From: Luteimonas galliterrae
Lineage (GTDB): Bacteria; Pseudomonadota; Gammaproteobacteria; Xanthomonadales; Xanthomonadaceae
Assembly: GCF_023374055.1 (NCBI RefSeq)
Contig: NZ_JAMBEP010000001.1
Coordinates: 1,116,001-1,180,000, forward strand
DNA length: 64,000 nt
Direction of reading: 5' to 3'
The position numbers and the translations under genes are program-made. The stretch's first letter is position 1. Each line of letters opens with the position of its first letter. The notes beneath the pieces are model-generated. The model saw nothing but the letters and a program-made list of their open reading frames with translations. It did not search any database and had not been told where the DNA came from. This document shows, one piece after another, positions 27,158 to 36,144 of this stretch.

Positions 27158-28858
27158 TCACTCGTCGAAAGGTCGGATGGAATCGGGTACCACTTTGGCG
27201 CCGTGCTGCATCAGGCGCTGCACGGCCGGATCGGCCATGAAGGTTTCCTCTGCTGCGGCCTGGCGCGCGTCGCGCTGGCGTTCGTTGCGCTGGTGCAGCG
27301 TTTCGCCGTTGCCGCTCGCGGCTTCGAATCGGATCTGCGGCGCGCCGCCGAGTTCCGGCGCCAGCGCATCGGCCAATTGCTGGACCAGCAGCGGCGCGCG
27401 CAGATGTTCGTCGGCGGCCGGCAGCGACAGTTTCAGCACGTTGTCGGAATAGGCGACGAACGAGGCGTGCGACGCCAGCACTTTCGCCGGCCCTTTCAAT
27501 GCGATCGCGGCGACCAGTTCCAGCCAGCGTTCCGCATCGATACTCGTCGCCGGAGCGTTGTAGGCCGCAAGCGCAGGTTTCGATTCGGCGACCGCAGCCG
27601 GCGGCTGCGGCGCGGGCGGCGGCGAAGCCGGGATTTTTTCCGCAGGCGCACGCACCGGCTCGGCCTTGCGGCTCTCGACCGCCAGCGCAGCTTTGGCGGC
27701 GGCAGGACCGGAGACGCGCGGCGCGCCGGTGGACGGCGCAGCGCCGGAAGCCGTCGCGCCGGCTTCGGCCGGACGGAACGCCAGCATCCGCAGCACGCTC
27801 ATTTCGAAACCGGCGCGCGGGCTGGGCGCCAGCGGCAGGTCGCGGCGGCCGTTGAGCGCCATCTGGTACCACAGCTGCACCAGCTCCGGGCGCAGCGCCG
27901 CAGCCAGCGATTCGACATCCACCGCATCGGTCTCGATGCCGGCGCCGGGCACCAGCTGTTTGACCTGCACCCGGTGCAAGCCGTCGGCCAGCGCGTCGAG
28001 CACGCTGCCCCAGTCCGGCGAAAACTCGGCCAGCGTGGCCACTTCGGCGAGCAGGCGTTCGCCGTCGCCGGCCGCCAGCGCATCCAGCAAGGCGCCGACG
28101 CGGGTGCGGTCGACCGTGCCGAGCATGGTCGCCACCGCGGTATCGGCCAGCGTGCCGTCCGCGTTGTTCGCGCCGGTGTAGGCGATGGCCTGGTCGAGCA
28201 GCGACAGGCCGTCGCGCAGACTGCCGTCGGCGGCCTTGGCCAGCTGCCGGATCGCGCCGGGCTCGGCGGCGATGCCTTCGGCGGCGAGGATCTTGGTGAT
28301 CTGGCCGGCGATCTGCTGCTCGTCCAGTCGCTTCAGGTTGAACTGCAGGCAGCGCGACAGCACGGTCACCGGCAGTTTCTGCGGATCGGTGGTCGCCAGC
28401 AGGAATTTCACGTGCTCCGGCGGTTCCTCCAGCGTCTTCAGCAGCGCATTGAACGCCGATTTGGACAGCATGTGGACTTCGTCGATCAGATAGACCTTCA
28501 CCCGGCCGCGCGAAGGCATGTATTGGGCGTTGTCGATCACTTCGCGCACATCGTCCACGCCGGTGTTGGACGCGGCGTCGATCTCCAGCAGGTCGATGAA
28601 GCGGCCCGCGTCGATGGCCTGGCAAGTGGCGCACTCGCCGCAGGGTTCGGCCGAGGTGCCGCGCTCGCAGTTCAGCGACTTGGCGAAGATGCGCGCGATC
28701 GTGGTCTTGCCGACGCCGCGCGTGCCGGTGAACAGGAAGGCATGGTGGACCCGGCCGGTATCCAGCGCATTGCTCAGGGCACGGACCACGTGCTCCTGCC
28801 CGACCAGTTCGGCGAAACGCTTGGGGCGCCACTTGCGGGCGAGGACGAGGTAGGACAT
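27158..28858 (-). CDS. dnaX: DNA polymerase III subunits tau/gamma
   Basis: A 566-residue clamp-loader ATPase. Domain order: AAA+ core with Walker A '[20 protein letters not shown]', zinc finger ('NCERG...EPCGECATC'), Walker B '[12 protein letters not shown]', sensor 1 '[17 protein letters not shown]', lid and collar to about 365. A Pro/Ala linker (370-470) follows, then the C-terminal tau domain that contacts the polymerase alpha subunit and DnaB. The start [15 protein letters not shown] is universal. A six-A run lies in the linker (tttttt on the plus strand at 27634-27639) but the -1 frame stays open far downstream, so no programmed gamma frameshift is evident. Confidence 0.97.
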   Translation of the reverse strand: MSYLVLARKWRPKRFAELVGQEHVVRALSNALDTGRVHHAFLFTGTRGVGKTTIARIFAKSLNCERGTSAEPCGECATCQAIDAGRFIDLLEIDAASNTGVDDVREVIDNAQYMPSRGRVKVYLIDEVHMLSKSAFNALLKTLEEPPEHVKFLLATTDPQKLPVTVLSRCLQFNLKRLDEQQIAGQITKILAAEGIAAEPGAIRQLAKAADGSLRDGLSLLDQAIAYTGANNADGTLADTAVATMLGTVDRTRVGALLDALAAGDGERLLAEVATLAEFSPDWGSVLDALADGLHRVQVKQLVPGAGIETDAVDVESLAAALRPELVQLWYQMALNGRRDLPLAPSPRAGFEMSVLRMLAFRPAEAGATASGAAPSTGAPRVSGPAAAKAALAVESRKAEPVRAPAEKIPASPPPAPQPPAAVAESKPALAAYNAPATSIDAERWLELVAAIALKGPAKVLASHASFVAYSDNVLKLSLPAADEHLRAPLLVQQLADALAPELGGAPQIRFEAASGNGETLHQRNERQRDARQAAAEETFMADPAVQRLMQHGAKVVPDSIRPFDE

Positions 28859-28981
28859 GCCCCCATTCTGCCATGCGCGTTCGCAAGGACCGCGACAGCG
28901 GGCCCGCGCTTGTCCCAAATGCCCGCCACGGCTAGAATTTGCGCCCCTGAGCGTTGCCGGAAGCTTCCTTCAGGTTCCAGC

Positions 28982-29074
28982 GGAGAGGTGTCCGAGTGGT
29001 TGAAGGAGCACGCCTGGAAAGTGTGTAAGCGTCTAAACCGCGCTTCGGGGGTTCGAATCCCCCTCTCTCCGCCA
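28982..29074 (+). tRNA. tRNA-Ser (anticodon GGA)
   Basis: A 93-base class II tRNA with encoded CCA. The acceptor ggagagg pairs with the 3' tctctcc (one G-U), the anticodon loop is ctGGAaa, there is a long variable arm, and the T-loop is gttcgaatc. It reads UCC and UCU codons. Confidence 0.96.
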
Positions 29075-29107
29075 TTAATTCGCGTCGTGACGCGATGTCG
29101 TTTCCAT

Positions 29108-29215
29108 GGTGGCCCCGTCGGCCCCTCGCGACGCTAGTTCGAAAACCCCGCCAGGGCCGGAAGGCAGCAACGGTATCGAACGACGCGGGTGCCGAGGCCA
29201 GCCGGCGGGGTCGCC
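29108..29215 (+). ncRNA. ffs: 4.5S signal recognition particle RNA
   Basis: About 108 bases whose two ends pair along their length (ggtggccccgtcggc with gccggcggggtcgcc). The apical part carries the universal SRP domain IV sequence ccagggccggaaggcagcaa, i.e. the GGAA tetraloop and asymmetric bulge that bind Ffh. It lies 34 bases after tRNA-Ser. Ends are estimated from the fold. Confidence 0.93.
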
Positions 29216-29246
29216 TCCATTTTGATGTTCGGCTTTCGACGTCGTT

Positions 29247-29343
29247 CGTAGCCCGGGTGGAGCCGCTGGCGATACCCGGGAGCCTCGATGGTGGCGCTGC
29301 TACGGCCGCTCCCGGGTATCGCTTCGCTCCACCCGGGCTACGC
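29247..29343. repeat. Long inverted repeat downstream of ffs
   Basis: Arms cgtagcccgggtggagc (29247-29263) and its reverse complement (29327-29343) enclose a second nested pair (gatacccggga / tcccgggtatc). It abuts the moaE stop codon. It is likely to act as a transcription barrier between ffs and the convergent moaE. Confidence 0.85.
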
Positions 29344-29344
29344 G

Positions 29345-29764
29345 TCAATTTTCGGGGTGAAGCCAGCCCGCTTCGCCCTCGGCGTAACGCTCGTGCTTCC
29401 AGATCGGCGCCCGTCCTTTCACCTCGTCGATGATGTAGCGGCAGGCCGCGAAGGCCGCATCGCGGTGCGCGGCCGATACGCCCACCCAGACCGCCAGATC
29501 GCCGATGGCCAGATCGCCGATGCGATGGATGCAGCGGGCGTCAACGATTTCGAATTTCTCGAGCGCTTCGTCCAGCACGCGTTCGCCTTCGGCCTCGGCC
29601 AGGGCCGCATAGGCTTCGTAGCGCAATCCGTTCACTGCCCGGCCGTCGTTGTGGTCGCGCACCCAGCCCTCGAAACTGGCGAACGCGCCGGCATGGGCGT
29701 CGAGCAGCGCATCGCGCAACGGTACGATGCCGAAGGGCTTGTCGGACAGATTGAATCTTTTCAT
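29345..29764 (-). CDS. moaE: Molybdopterin synthase catalytic subunit
   Basis: A 139-residue MoaE protein; it inserts sulfur from MoaD-thiocarboxylate into cyclic pyranopterin monophosphate. Recognisable: 'AGAFASFEGWVRDHNDGRAV' (active site Arg/Phe), 'LRYEAYAALAEAEGERVL', 'RIGDLAIGDLAVWVGVSAAH' (His for catalysis) and 'YIIDEVKGRAPIWKHERYA' with the two catalytic Lys. Complete length. It follows moaD after a repeat-filled gap of 133 bases. Confidence 0.96.
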   Translation of the reverse strand: MKRFNLSDKPFGIVPLRDALLDAHAGAFASFEGWVRDHNDGRAVNGLRYEAYAALAEAEGERVLDEALEKFEIVDARCIHRIGDLAIGDLAVWVGVSAAHRDAAFAACRYIIDEVKGRAPIWKHERYAEGEAGWLHPEN

Positions 29765-29784
29765 ACGCCGGCGAATTCCAGGGA

Positions 29785-29895
29785 ATCGTCATCCCAGCGA
29801 AAGCTGGAACCCATTTTGATCTTGTCTCGAAGGTTTGGAAACCGGCAAATCAACAGCAATATGGGCCCCCGCTTTCGCTGGGATGACGGCAAAAA
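29785..29895. repeat. Inverted palindromic units between moaD and moaE
   Basis: Left unit cgtcatcccagcgaaagctg near 29789 and right unit gctttcgctgggatgacggc near 29870 are nearly perfect reverse complements enclosing about 60 bases with lesser palindromes. Same family as at 26.7 and 30.7 kb. Confidence 0.85.
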
Positions 29896-29897
29896 AA

Positions 29898-30140
29898 TCA
29901 CCCGCCGGAAACCGGCGGAATAAATGCGATCTCGCTACCTTCCCGCAATCCGTCGCTCCAGCGCGCGAACGCACCGTCTACCGCCACGCGCAGGCGATTG
30001 ATCGGCAGCGCGAATCCATGGCGGCCCCGCAACGATTCGTACAGCGCGCCGAGATCGGCGGCGTCGGACTCGACGCTTTCGCTCGCGACCGCCGCCGCAT
30101 CGCGCAAGCTGGCGAAATACAGGACAGTGACTCGCACCAT
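29898..30140 (-). CDS. moaD: Molybdopterin synthase sulfur carrier subunit
   Basis: An 80-residue ubiquitin-fold sulfur carrier. It starts '[16 protein letters not shown]', has the central 'INRLRVAVDGAFA' and 'EIAFIPPVSGG', and ends in the Gly-Gly that is adenylated and thiocarboxylated by a MoeB-like enzyme (not in the window). Its ATG overlaps the moaC stop by one base (TAATG), indicating coupled translation. Confidence 0.95.
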   Translation of the reverse strand: MVRVTVLYFASLRDAAAVASESVESDAADLGALYESLRGRHGFALPINRLRVAVDGAFARWSDGLREGSEIAFIPPVSGG

Positions 30141-30628
30141 TAGCCTTCAACTCCGAAATCGCGCTTGCCGCCGCTCTTGCCCAGCAGTTTCGCCGGCCCC
30201 AGCACGATCGCATGCGACAAAGCCTTGCACATGTCGTAAACGGTCAGCGCGGCGACCGTGGCTCCGGTCAGCGCTTCCATCTCGACGCCGGTGCGATGCG
30301 TGGTCTTGACCGCGCATTCGATGCGCAACTCGCGCTCGCCATGCCAAGCGATGGCGATGCGGCAGCCGTCGATCGGCAGCGGATGGCAGAACGGAATCAG
30401 CTCGTGCGTGCGCTTGACCGCCATCGTGCCGGCGACGATCGCGGTCTCGACGATGCCGCCTTTGGCGCTCTTCAGGCCGCTTTTGCGCAGCTGCGCCGCC
30501 ACGGCGGCGGGGAAGCGCACGCGGCACTCCGCGGTCGCCGAACGCGCGGTGACTGATTTGGCGGACACGTCGACCATGGCCGGAAGGCCGGTTTTGTCGA
30601 TGTGGGTGAGTTTGCCGTTCTTCTTCAT
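30140..30628 (-). CDS. moaC: Cyclic pyranopterin monophosphate synthase accessory protein
   Basis: A 162-residue protein that converts 3',8-cyclo-7,8-dihydro-GTP, made by MoaA, into cPMP. Family hallmarks: '[20 protein letters not shown]', '[20 protein letters not shown]', '[20 protein letters not shown]' and the C-terminal 'KSGGKRDF'. Active-site Lys/His/Asp/Glu residues appear intact. It is separated from moaA by 154 bases of palindromic repeat, so the moaCDE group may be transcribed as a read-through or separate unit. Confidence 0.97.
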   Translation of the reverse strand: MKKNGKLTHIDKTGLPAMVDVSAKSVTARSATAECRVRFPAAVAAQLRKSGLKSAKGGIVETAIVAGTMAVKRTHELIPFCHPLPIDGCRIAIAWHGERELRIECAVKTTHRTGVEMEALTGATVAALTVYDMCKALSHAIVLGPAKLLGKSGGKRDFGVEG

Positions 30629-30643
30629 TCGCTTTGTATTCTT

Positions 30644-30780
30644 TAGCCGTCATTCCCGCGAAGGCGGGAATCCAGTGACTTTCGCTCTTTTCGAAGGTTA
30701 GATCAAAATGGGTCCCAGCTTCCGCTGGGATGACGGCAACGGCAAAGTCACTGGATTCCGCGGGAATGACGGCTTCGAAG
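30644..30780. repeat. Three palindromic repeat units between moaA and moaC
   Basis: Units related to gtcattcccgcgaaggcggg (30652), a tcccagcttccgctgggatg unit (30715) and a reversed cactggattccgcgggaatg unit (30750) lie in tandem. The first and last match the pair at 11.5 kb. They fill the gap between moaA and moaC. Confidence 0.82.
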
Positions 30781-30782
30781 CA

Positions 30783-31805
30783 TCAACCGCCGATCAGATA
30801 CATTTCGACGTGCTTGCGCGACACGCCGGCCGCACCGCGCAACTCGCTGTAACGGTCGGCCCGCCGCGACCACAGCTCCGCGACATGCTCGGAGAAAGCG
30901 ATCTCGCCACGGGCCAGCATCGGCCGCAGGTCCCTGCCCTCGCCCGCGAACAGGCAGGTGTAAAGCTTGCCTTCCGCCGAAACGCGGGCACGATGGCAGT
31001 CGCCACAGAACGGCGCGCTGACCGAACTGACGAAACCCACTTCGCCCTGCCCGTCCTCGAACGCGTAGCGCGATGCCACTTCCCCTCGGTAATTGGGATC
31101 CAGCGGCCGCAGCGGCCAGCGCGCATGAATGCGGTCGCGCAATTCTGCCGAAGGCACCACGCGCGTCGCGTCCCAGCCGTTGCAGGTGCCGACGTCCATG
31201 TACTCGATGAAGCGGACGATGTGCCCGCTGCCGCGGAAACGTTCGACCAGCGGCAACGCTTGATCGTCGTTGACGCCGCGCTGCACGACGCAGTTGAGCT
31301 TGATCGGCGCGAACCCGGCTTCTTCCGCAGCGGCGATGCCGGCCAGCACGTCGGCGACCTCGCCGCGGCCGCCGGATAAGGCGCGAAACACGCCCGGATC
31401 CAGCGCATCCAGGCTGACGGTGAGCCGTCGCAGGCCCGCATCGCGCAACGCCGCGGCCTGCTTGGCCAGCAGCGAGCCGTTGGTGGTGAGCGCCAGATCG
31501 TCGATGCCTTCGATCGCGGCCAACCGGGCGACCAGTTCCGGCAGGCGCTTGCGCAGCAGCGGCTCGCCGCCGGTCAGGCGCAGCTTGCTGACACCCAGGC
31601 GCACGAAGCCGCGCACCAGCGTTTCGATTTCGTCGAACGACAACCGCGACGCCGCATCCAGGCCGTGGTCTTCGGCAATCTGGTCCGCCGGCATGCAATA
31701 GGGGCAGCGGAAGTTGCAGGCTTCGATCACAGACAGGCGCAAGTCGCGCAACGGCCGGCGCAGGGCGTCGACCGGCAGTATCGGATTGTGCAGCGCCGCG
31801 TTCAT
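30783..31805 (-). CDS. moaA: GTP 3',8-cyclase (molybdenum cofactor synthesis)
   Basis: A 340-residue radical SAM enzyme, first step of molybdenum cofactor synthesis. The N-terminal [4Fe-4S] motif is 'VIEACNFRCPYCMP' and the C-terminal cluster 'FCGDCHRARVSAEGKLYTC', with 'KLRLTGGEPLLR' for SAM binding; it ends in the essential '...YLIGG' double glycine. All hallmark residues are present. The ATG at 31805 overlaps the stop of the upstream MBL-fold gene by one base (TAATG). Confidence 0.97.
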   Translation of the reverse strand: MNAALHNPILPVDALRRPLRDLRLSVIEACNFRCPYCMPADQIAEDHGLDAASRLSFDEIETLVRGFVRLGVSKLRLTGGEPLLRKRLPELVARLAAIEGIDDLALTTNGSLLAKQAAALRDAGLRRLTVSLDALDPGVFRALSGGRGEVADVLAGIAAAEEAGFAPIKLNCVVQRGVNDDQALPLVERFRGSGHIVRFIEYMDVGTCNGWDATRVVPSAELRDRIHARWPLRPLDPNYRGEVASRYAFEDGQGEVGFVSSVSAPFCGDCHRARVSAEGKLYTCLFAGEGRDLRPMLARGEIAFSEHVAELWSRRADRYSELRGAAGVSRKHVEMYLIGG

Positions 31806-32560
31806 TACGTTTGCAGCCTCGGCATCGCCGGTTCTTCCAGCGCGACCGCTTCGCCCGGATGGGCGACGCGGTAACCGCGCGCGGCCAGCGTCTCGCCGTC
31901 GCTGCGGCTGGCGTAATGATAGAGCACGCAGCGGTCCAGCAACTCGCTCGGGTATTCGCGCTCCAGATCGTCGATGCCGCTGTGCGAGGGATTGCCGTGC
32001 AGCGCGCAGTCGTGCGCGACCCGTTCGCCGGCGTCGGCGAACTTCGCCAGCATTTCGGGGATCGGCCGGGTGTCGCCCGTCCACACCAGACTACCCCGCA
32101 GGCGCAGGCCGAAGGCGGTTTCGGGCCAGTGGTGGCGGGTCGGAAACACCTCCAGGCGCACGCCGTCGTGCCAGAACGCGGCGCCGACCGGAATCACCTG
32201 GAACGCATCCCAGAAATTCGCCCCGCCTTCGGCCAATGCATTCGGATAGTCGCCGACGCGTTGGTGGAGCAGCGGTACCACGCTGGCTGGGACGTACAGG
32301 CGTACGCGGCCCCGGCGCGTTTCATCGAAATAACTGGCGACGAACAGGCGTTCGAAGCCGGCGATATGGTCCAGATGGGTGTGGGTGACGAACAGCGCGC
32401 GCGGCATCTCGCCGTAATGCGCTTGGTAGGCGGTGAGGCCTTCGCCGCCGCAGTCGATGGTCAGCCATGGTGCGCCGTCGCGTTCGATGGTGGCCATCGG
32501 CGAGCCCAGCTCGACCGCCGAAGCGTTGCCCACGCCATGGAAGCGCAAAGACCATTCCAT
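31805..32560 (-). CDS. MBL-fold metallo-hydrolase (RNase Z / PqqB-like)
   Basis: A 251-residue metallo-beta-lactamase-fold protein. The metal motif is 'FVTHTHLDHIAGFERLFVAS' (HxHxDH); further ligands are in 'VFPTRHHWPETAFG', 'LVWTGDTRPIPE' (Asp) and 'LYHYASR' (His). The overall form is closest to the ribonuclease Z/PqqB branch rather than class B beta-lactamases or glyoxalase II. The substrate is unknown. It is joined to kdkA (TGATG) and moaA (TAATG) by one-base overlaps, so it is made with both; no biochemical link is obvious. Confidence 0.85.
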   Translation of the reverse strand: MEWSLRFHGVGNASAVELGSPMATIERDGAPWLTIDCGGEGLTAYQAHYGEMPRALFVTHTHLDHIAGFERLFVASYFDETRRGRVRLYVPASVVPLLHQRVGDYPNALAEGGANFWDAFQVIPVGAAFWHDGVRLEVFPTRHHWPETAFGLRLRGSLVWTGDTRPIPEMLAKFADAGERVAHDCALHGNPSHSGIDDLEREYPSELLDRCVLYHYASRSDGETLAARGYRVAHPGEAVALEEPAMPRLQT

Positions 32561-33315
32561 CAGTAACCCCGGTTCCAGGTATTGGCATAGGCTCCGCGCA
32601 GGCGCGCGAAATCGGCGTCGACATCGGCTTCGGAGCGGCTGCCGCGCAGTTTCATCAGCGAGCGGCGCAGGCGCGACAGGTTCGCTTCGCGCCACCCCGT
32701 GGCCGGAATGCGCAGCCGGCTCCGGTCCAGGTCGATCACCCAGCCGTTGCCGCGGCTGTCGAACAGGAGGTTGCTGGCGTTGAGATCGGCGTGGTCAAGC
32801 CCGACGCGATGGAAGCGCGCGATCAGCCGCCCGGTCTCTTCCCACGGTGCGTCGTGCCCGGCGGTGGCGGCGCGTTCGGCCAGCGAGCGCGCGCCCTCGA
32901 TGCGTTCGAGCAGGATCGCGGCGCGGTAGCGAAAGCCGTCGCGCACGTACTGCGCGGCGATCGGCCGCGGCACGGGCAGGCCGCGCCGCACCAGTTCGCG
33001 CAGCAAACGGAACTCGGCGAAGCTGCGCACGCGGCCGCTGCCGCGCCACAGATGACCGTCGCGGCTGAAAGCCGCCATCCAGCCGCCGCGCAGGTACTGG
33101 CGCAGCACCACGGCGCCCACCGGCATATCGATGAACCAGGCGCCGCCGCGCCCGCCGCTGCCTACCGGCCGGGCCTTTTCGCCCCAGTGCGAAGGCGAGA
33201 ACCAGTCGGGGTCGGCTTGCCGCGCACGCGTGCCGTCGAACAGAATCGCGCCATAGCCCTGTCCGCGCTCGTCGCGGAACGGCGTCAGGCCTTCGGTGGC
33301 GTCGAACCCGGTCAT
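32560..33315 (-). CDS. kdkA: 3-deoxy-D-manno-octulosonic acid (Kdo) kinase
   Basis: A 251-residue kinase-fold protein that phosphorylates Kdo in the LPS inner core at O-4, the modification found in organisms with a single phosphorylated Kdo. Motifs: '[20 protein letters not shown]', the catalytic loop '[18 protein letters not shown]' and the metal-binding '[10 protein letters not shown]' (DFG equivalent). Typical for Xanthomonadaceae, Pasteurellaceae and Vibrio. It is divergent from the GT9 heptosyltransferase gene, which acts on the same LPS core, with about 20 bases between starts. Confidence 0.93.
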   Translation of the reverse strand: MTGFDATEGLTPFRDERGQGYGAILFDGTRARQADPDWFSPSHWGEKARPVGSGGRGGAWFIDMPVGAVVLRQYLRGGWMAAFSRDGHLWRGSGRVRSFAEFRLLRELVRRGLPVPRPIAAQYVRDGFRYRAAILLERIEGARSLAERAATAGHDAPWEETGRLIARFHRVGLDHADLNASNLLFDSRGNGWVIDLDRSRLRIPATGWREANLSRLRRSLMKLRGSRSEADVDADFARLRGAYANTWNRGY

Positions 33316-33336
33316 TCAGCGAGTCTAGCAATCCCC

Positions 33337-34392
33337 GTGCCCATAACGCCTTCTTCCCCGCGATCGATCTGCCTGCTGCGCTTGTCCGCCCTGGGCGATG
33401 CGACTCATGTGGTGCCGCTGGTGCGCACCCTGCGCAAGGCGTGGCCGGAGGTCGATCTGACCTGGGTCATCGGCAAAGGCGAATTCAAGTTGTTGGAAGG
33501 ATTGGCGGACGTCGAGTTCGCGGTCTACGACAAGGCCGAGGGCCTGAAAGGCATGCGCGAATTGCGCAAACGTTTCGCCGGGCGCCGTTTCGACGCGCTG
33601 CTGCAGATGCAGGTGGCCGCGCGCGCCAACCTGCTGTCGGCGTTCGTCCCCGCCCGCCGCCGCGTCGGATACGACCGCTCGCGTTCGAAGGACCTGCACG
33701 GTCTATTCGTCAACGAACGCATCGCCGACCGCCCCGGCATCCACGTGCTGGACGCGATAGGCAGCTTCTGCGAACCGCTGGGCTTGAAACAGACCGAAGT
33801 GGTCTGGGATCTGCCGATACCCGAGGCGGCTTTGGAATGGGCCTCGGCCCAATGGCCGCAAGACGGGAAGCCGGCCTTGGTGATATCGCCCTGCACCAGC
33901 CCCGTGCACGCATTGCGCACCTGGCGCGCGGACCGGTACGCCGCCGTCGCCGACCATGCCGCCGCGCAAGGCTGGCGGATCGTGCTGTGCGGCGGACGCA
34001 GCCAGTTCGAACGCGATACCACCGACGCCATCCTCGCCGCGATGAAGGCGCCTGCGCTGGACCTGGTCGGCAAGGACACCCTGAAGCAGTTGTTGGCGTT
34101 GCTGAAGCGCGCCGACCTGGTGATGACGCCCGATTCCGGTCCGATGCATATCGCCAATGCGGTAGGCAGCAAGGTGCTGGGCCTGCATGCCGCCAGCAAC
34201 CCGAAACGCAGCGGGCCGTATTCGGACCTGCGGTACTGCGTCGATCGCTACGACGCCGCCGCGCGCAAATACCTCGGCAAGCCGGCGTCGGAGATCAAGT
34301 GGGGCACCAAGATCGAATACGAAGGCGTGATGGACCTGGTGACCGTCGATGACGCCATCGCCGCCTTCGAACGCTATCGCCAGTCGCCATAA
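33337..34392 (+). CDS. Glycosyltransferase family 9 (LPS heptosyltransferase, OpsX-like)
   Basis: A 351-residue GT-B enzyme. 'LRLSALGDATHVVPLVRTLR' is the N-terminal heptosyltransferase motif, 'LQMQVAARANLLSAFVPARR' follows, and the donor-binding end has 'LVMTPDSGPMHIANAVGSKV' and 'NPKRSGPYS'. GT9 enzymes add L-glycero-D-manno-heptose to Kdo or to the core. In Xanthomonas the relative OpsX sits near kdkA. I chose GTG at 33337 because no ATG lies near the conserved start, although its ribosome site is weak. It diverges from kdkA, a sensible LPS-core pairing. Confidence 0.88.
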   Translation: MPITPSSPRSICLLRLSALGDATHVVPLVRTLRKAWPEVDLTWVIGKGEFKLLEGLADVEFAVYDKAEGLKGMRELRKRFAGRRFDALLQMQVAARANLLSAFVPARRRVGYDRSRSKDLHGLFVNERIADRPGIHVLDAIGSFCEPLGLKQTEVVWDLPIPEAALEWASAQWPQDGKPALVISPCTSPVHALRTWRADRYAAVADHAAAQGWRIVLCGGRSQFERDTTDAILAAMKAPALDLVGKDTLKQLLALLKRADLVMTPDSGPMHIANAVGSKVLGLHAASNPKRSGPYSDLRYCVDRYDAAARKYLGKPASEIKWGTKIEYEGVMDLVTVDDAIAAFERYRQSP

Positions 34393-34402
34393 GGAACCGA
34401 AC

Positions 34403-34753
34403 ATGGATCCCACCATCGCCGGAGCATTGGCCTCGCTGTTCGGCGCCGCCGTCGGCGGCGGCATCACCTACCTGCTCAACCGGCAGCAGCACCGCCAGCA
34501 ATTGTCGCTGGCGCGCGAGCAGCAGAAGACCGAGTACATGGCCGAGGAAACCGCGCGCCACTTCCTCAGCCACAAGGGCTATACCGACCGGTCTTTCGAG
34601 GTGCTGCAGAAGCATCTGGGCGGTTTCGGCGAAGACGAACTGCGCAAGATCCTGGTGCGCGCCGGCGCTATCCGCACTTATCGCGACGACGGCTCGGAAT
34701 GGTGGCGCCTGCTCAGCCGGATGGACGAATACATCGAAAGCAAGACGTCATGA
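34403..34753 (+). CDS. Small membrane-anchored protein with winged-helix-like tail, unknown
   Basis: A 116-residue protein. The N-terminal helix 'AGALASLFGAAVGGGITYLL' has a glycine-zipper pattern. A Gln/Arg-rich cytoplasmic helix follows (residues 26-45), then 'SHKGYTDRSFEVLQKHLGGF' and 'ELRKILVRAGAIRTYRDDGS' that look like a small helical/winged-helix fold. I do not recognise a characterised family. It begins ten bases after the GT9 stop and likely shares its message. A membrane-tethered regulator or assembly factor is possible but unproven. Confidence 0.75.
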   Translation: MDPTIAGALASLFGAAVGGGITYLLNRQQHRQQLSLAREQQKTEYMAEETARHFLSHKGYTDRSFEVLQKHLGGFGEDELRKILVRAGAIRTYRDDGSEWWRLLSRMDEYIESKTS

Positions 34754-34866
34754 CCGCGGTGAGCGGCGGCGCCTGACTTTCGGCAGCGCCGCGCCTTATC
34801 CATCGCGGGTTCCTGCGGCGGCGCGGGCCGCGTAGCTTGCGCCGGTTCCCCGCTGGCGACATCACC

Positions 34867-35709
34867 ATGAACGAAGCGGCCGCCCGCCTCGCCGCCTTTC
34901 CCGCTGCGCTAGTTTCCTGGCATCCGGCCGTGCGCTGGGCCGGTACGGCCCTGGCCGCTACCGCCTGGTTCAGCGGATGCCTGTTCGCGCTCTACATCCT
35001 CGCTTTCTACGGCGGCGCTCTGATCGACGGCGCCGCGGGATCGGGACAGGCGGCGCGAATGTTCGACCCGGCCGCGTTGCGTGCCAGCGTCGGCATCGGT
35101 CTGCACTTGCTGGCCGGCGTCGTCCTGCTGTTGCTGGGCCCGATCCAACTGATCGCCGCCTTGCGCGCGCGCTGGCCGAAACTGCACCGCTGGAGCGGAC
35201 GCGTCTATGCGTCGGCGGCGATGCTCGCCGGCGCCGGCGGATTGGCCTTCATCCTCGCCCGGGGCACGATCGGTGGAACGCAGATGGATGTCGCTTTCTC
35301 CATTTACGGACTCGCGCTGATGCTGGCCGCCGGCAACGCCGTGCGGCATGCGCGTGCGGGCCGTTTCGAAGCGCATCGCGCGTGGGCCATCCGCTTGTTC
35401 GCGCTGGTGATCGGCTCGTGGCTGTATCGGATCGAATACACCGGCTGGCGCGTGCTTGCCGGCGGCGCGGGCCACACCGCGACGTTCGACGGGCCGTTCG
35501 ACACGGCGATGCTCTATTTCTTCTTCGTGCCGAACCTGCTGCTGGCCGAAACCTTCCTGCGCGCCAAACGGAACGGCGCTGGCCTGGCGCTGCAGGCGGC
35601 CACCACATTGGCGCTAGCGGGCGCGACCGCTGCGCTGGCGTTGCTGACCTATCTGCTGGCGCTGCGCGCCTGGGGCCCGCCGATCGTCGCCCGGCTGTTC
35701 GGCGGCTGA
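34867..35709 (+). CDS. DUF2306 family membrane protein
   Basis: A 280-residue protein with about seven predicted membrane helices. The DUF2306 signature includes 'LLLLGPIQLIAALRARWPKL' followed by 'HRWSGRVYA', then 'ARAGRFEAHRAWAIRLFALV', with conserved His/Arg that might bind a redox group or quinone; the function is unknown. The start (ATG at 34867) was preferred over an upstream in-frame codon because its first residues lead directly into the helix. It ends three bases from the convergent DUF6165 gene. Confidence 0.82.
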   Translation: MNEAAARLAAFPAALVSWHPAVRWAGTALAATAWFSGCLFALYILAFYGGALIDGAAGSGQAARMFDPAALRASVGIGLHLLAGVVLLLLGPIQLIAALRARWPKLHRWSGRVYASAAMLAGAGGLAFILARGTIGGTQMDVAFSIYGLALMLAAGNAVRHARAGRFEAHRAWAIRLFALVIGSWLYRIEYTGWRVLAGGAGHTATFDGPFDTAMLYFFFVPNLLLAETFLRAKRNGAGLALQAATTLALAGATAALALLTYLLALRAWGPPIVARLFGG

Positions 35710-35712
35710 ACT

Positions 35713-36144
35713 TCAGGGCGCCGCGCCGGTCCTGTAGTCCTGATAGGACTTCTCTTCGACGTAGCTGGAACCCAGCGCCAGGTTGAGGTCCTTCTTGATC
35801 CGCGCGCGCTCGTCGTTCTCGAAGTAGACGCTGCGGGCCAGCCTGACGAACTCGTCGTCGAAGGCCTGCGCCTTCTCCTTGACGCGGATGTCGTCCTCGA
35901 TCACCCACAAGCGCTCGTTCACCGCTTTCAGCTCGGCGCGCAGCTTGCCGATGCCCGCCCCGGATTCCGACCCGGATTCCTGCACGGCCGCCGGATGCGC
36001 CATCCAGGTCTTTTCCAGCGCGGAGAGCTCGTTGCGCACATTGGCCAGCTTGGCCGGGTCGGTCATGCGCTCGGACTTGATCTGCAGGATCGCGATCTTG
36101 TCGAGCAGCTCGCCGAAGGAAACGGGAACGAGGATTTCGGACAT
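35713..36144 (-). CDS. DUF6165 family protein
   Basis: A 143-residue, highly charged helical protein, starting 'MSEILVPVSFGELLDKIAIL' and continuing 'QIKSERMTDPAKLANVRNEL', then 'LRAELKAVNERLWVIEDDIR' and ending '...YVEEKSYQDYRTGAAP'. The pattern matches the small DUF6165 family of proteobacteria, cytoplasmic and without known activity; some relatives lie near LPS or capsule genes, as here a few kb from kdkA/GT9. No signal peptide or membrane segment. Single gene in this orientation, converging on DUF2306. Confidence 0.82.
   Translation of the reverse strand: MSEILVPVSFGELLDKIAILQIKSERMTDPAKLANVRNELSALEKTWMAHPAAVQESGSESGAGIGKLRAELKAVNERLWVIEDDIRVKEKAQAFDDEFVRLARSVYFENDERARIKKDLNLALGSSYVEEKSYQDYRTGAAP

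Noticed and set aside
26832-28886. A second open frame through dnaX that runs into ybaB in the same frame, with a six-A run (27634-27639) that could serve as frameshift site
   Set aside because: No slippery heptamer, no stem-loop or early stop that would yield a gamma subunit; the long openness is explained by GC bias.
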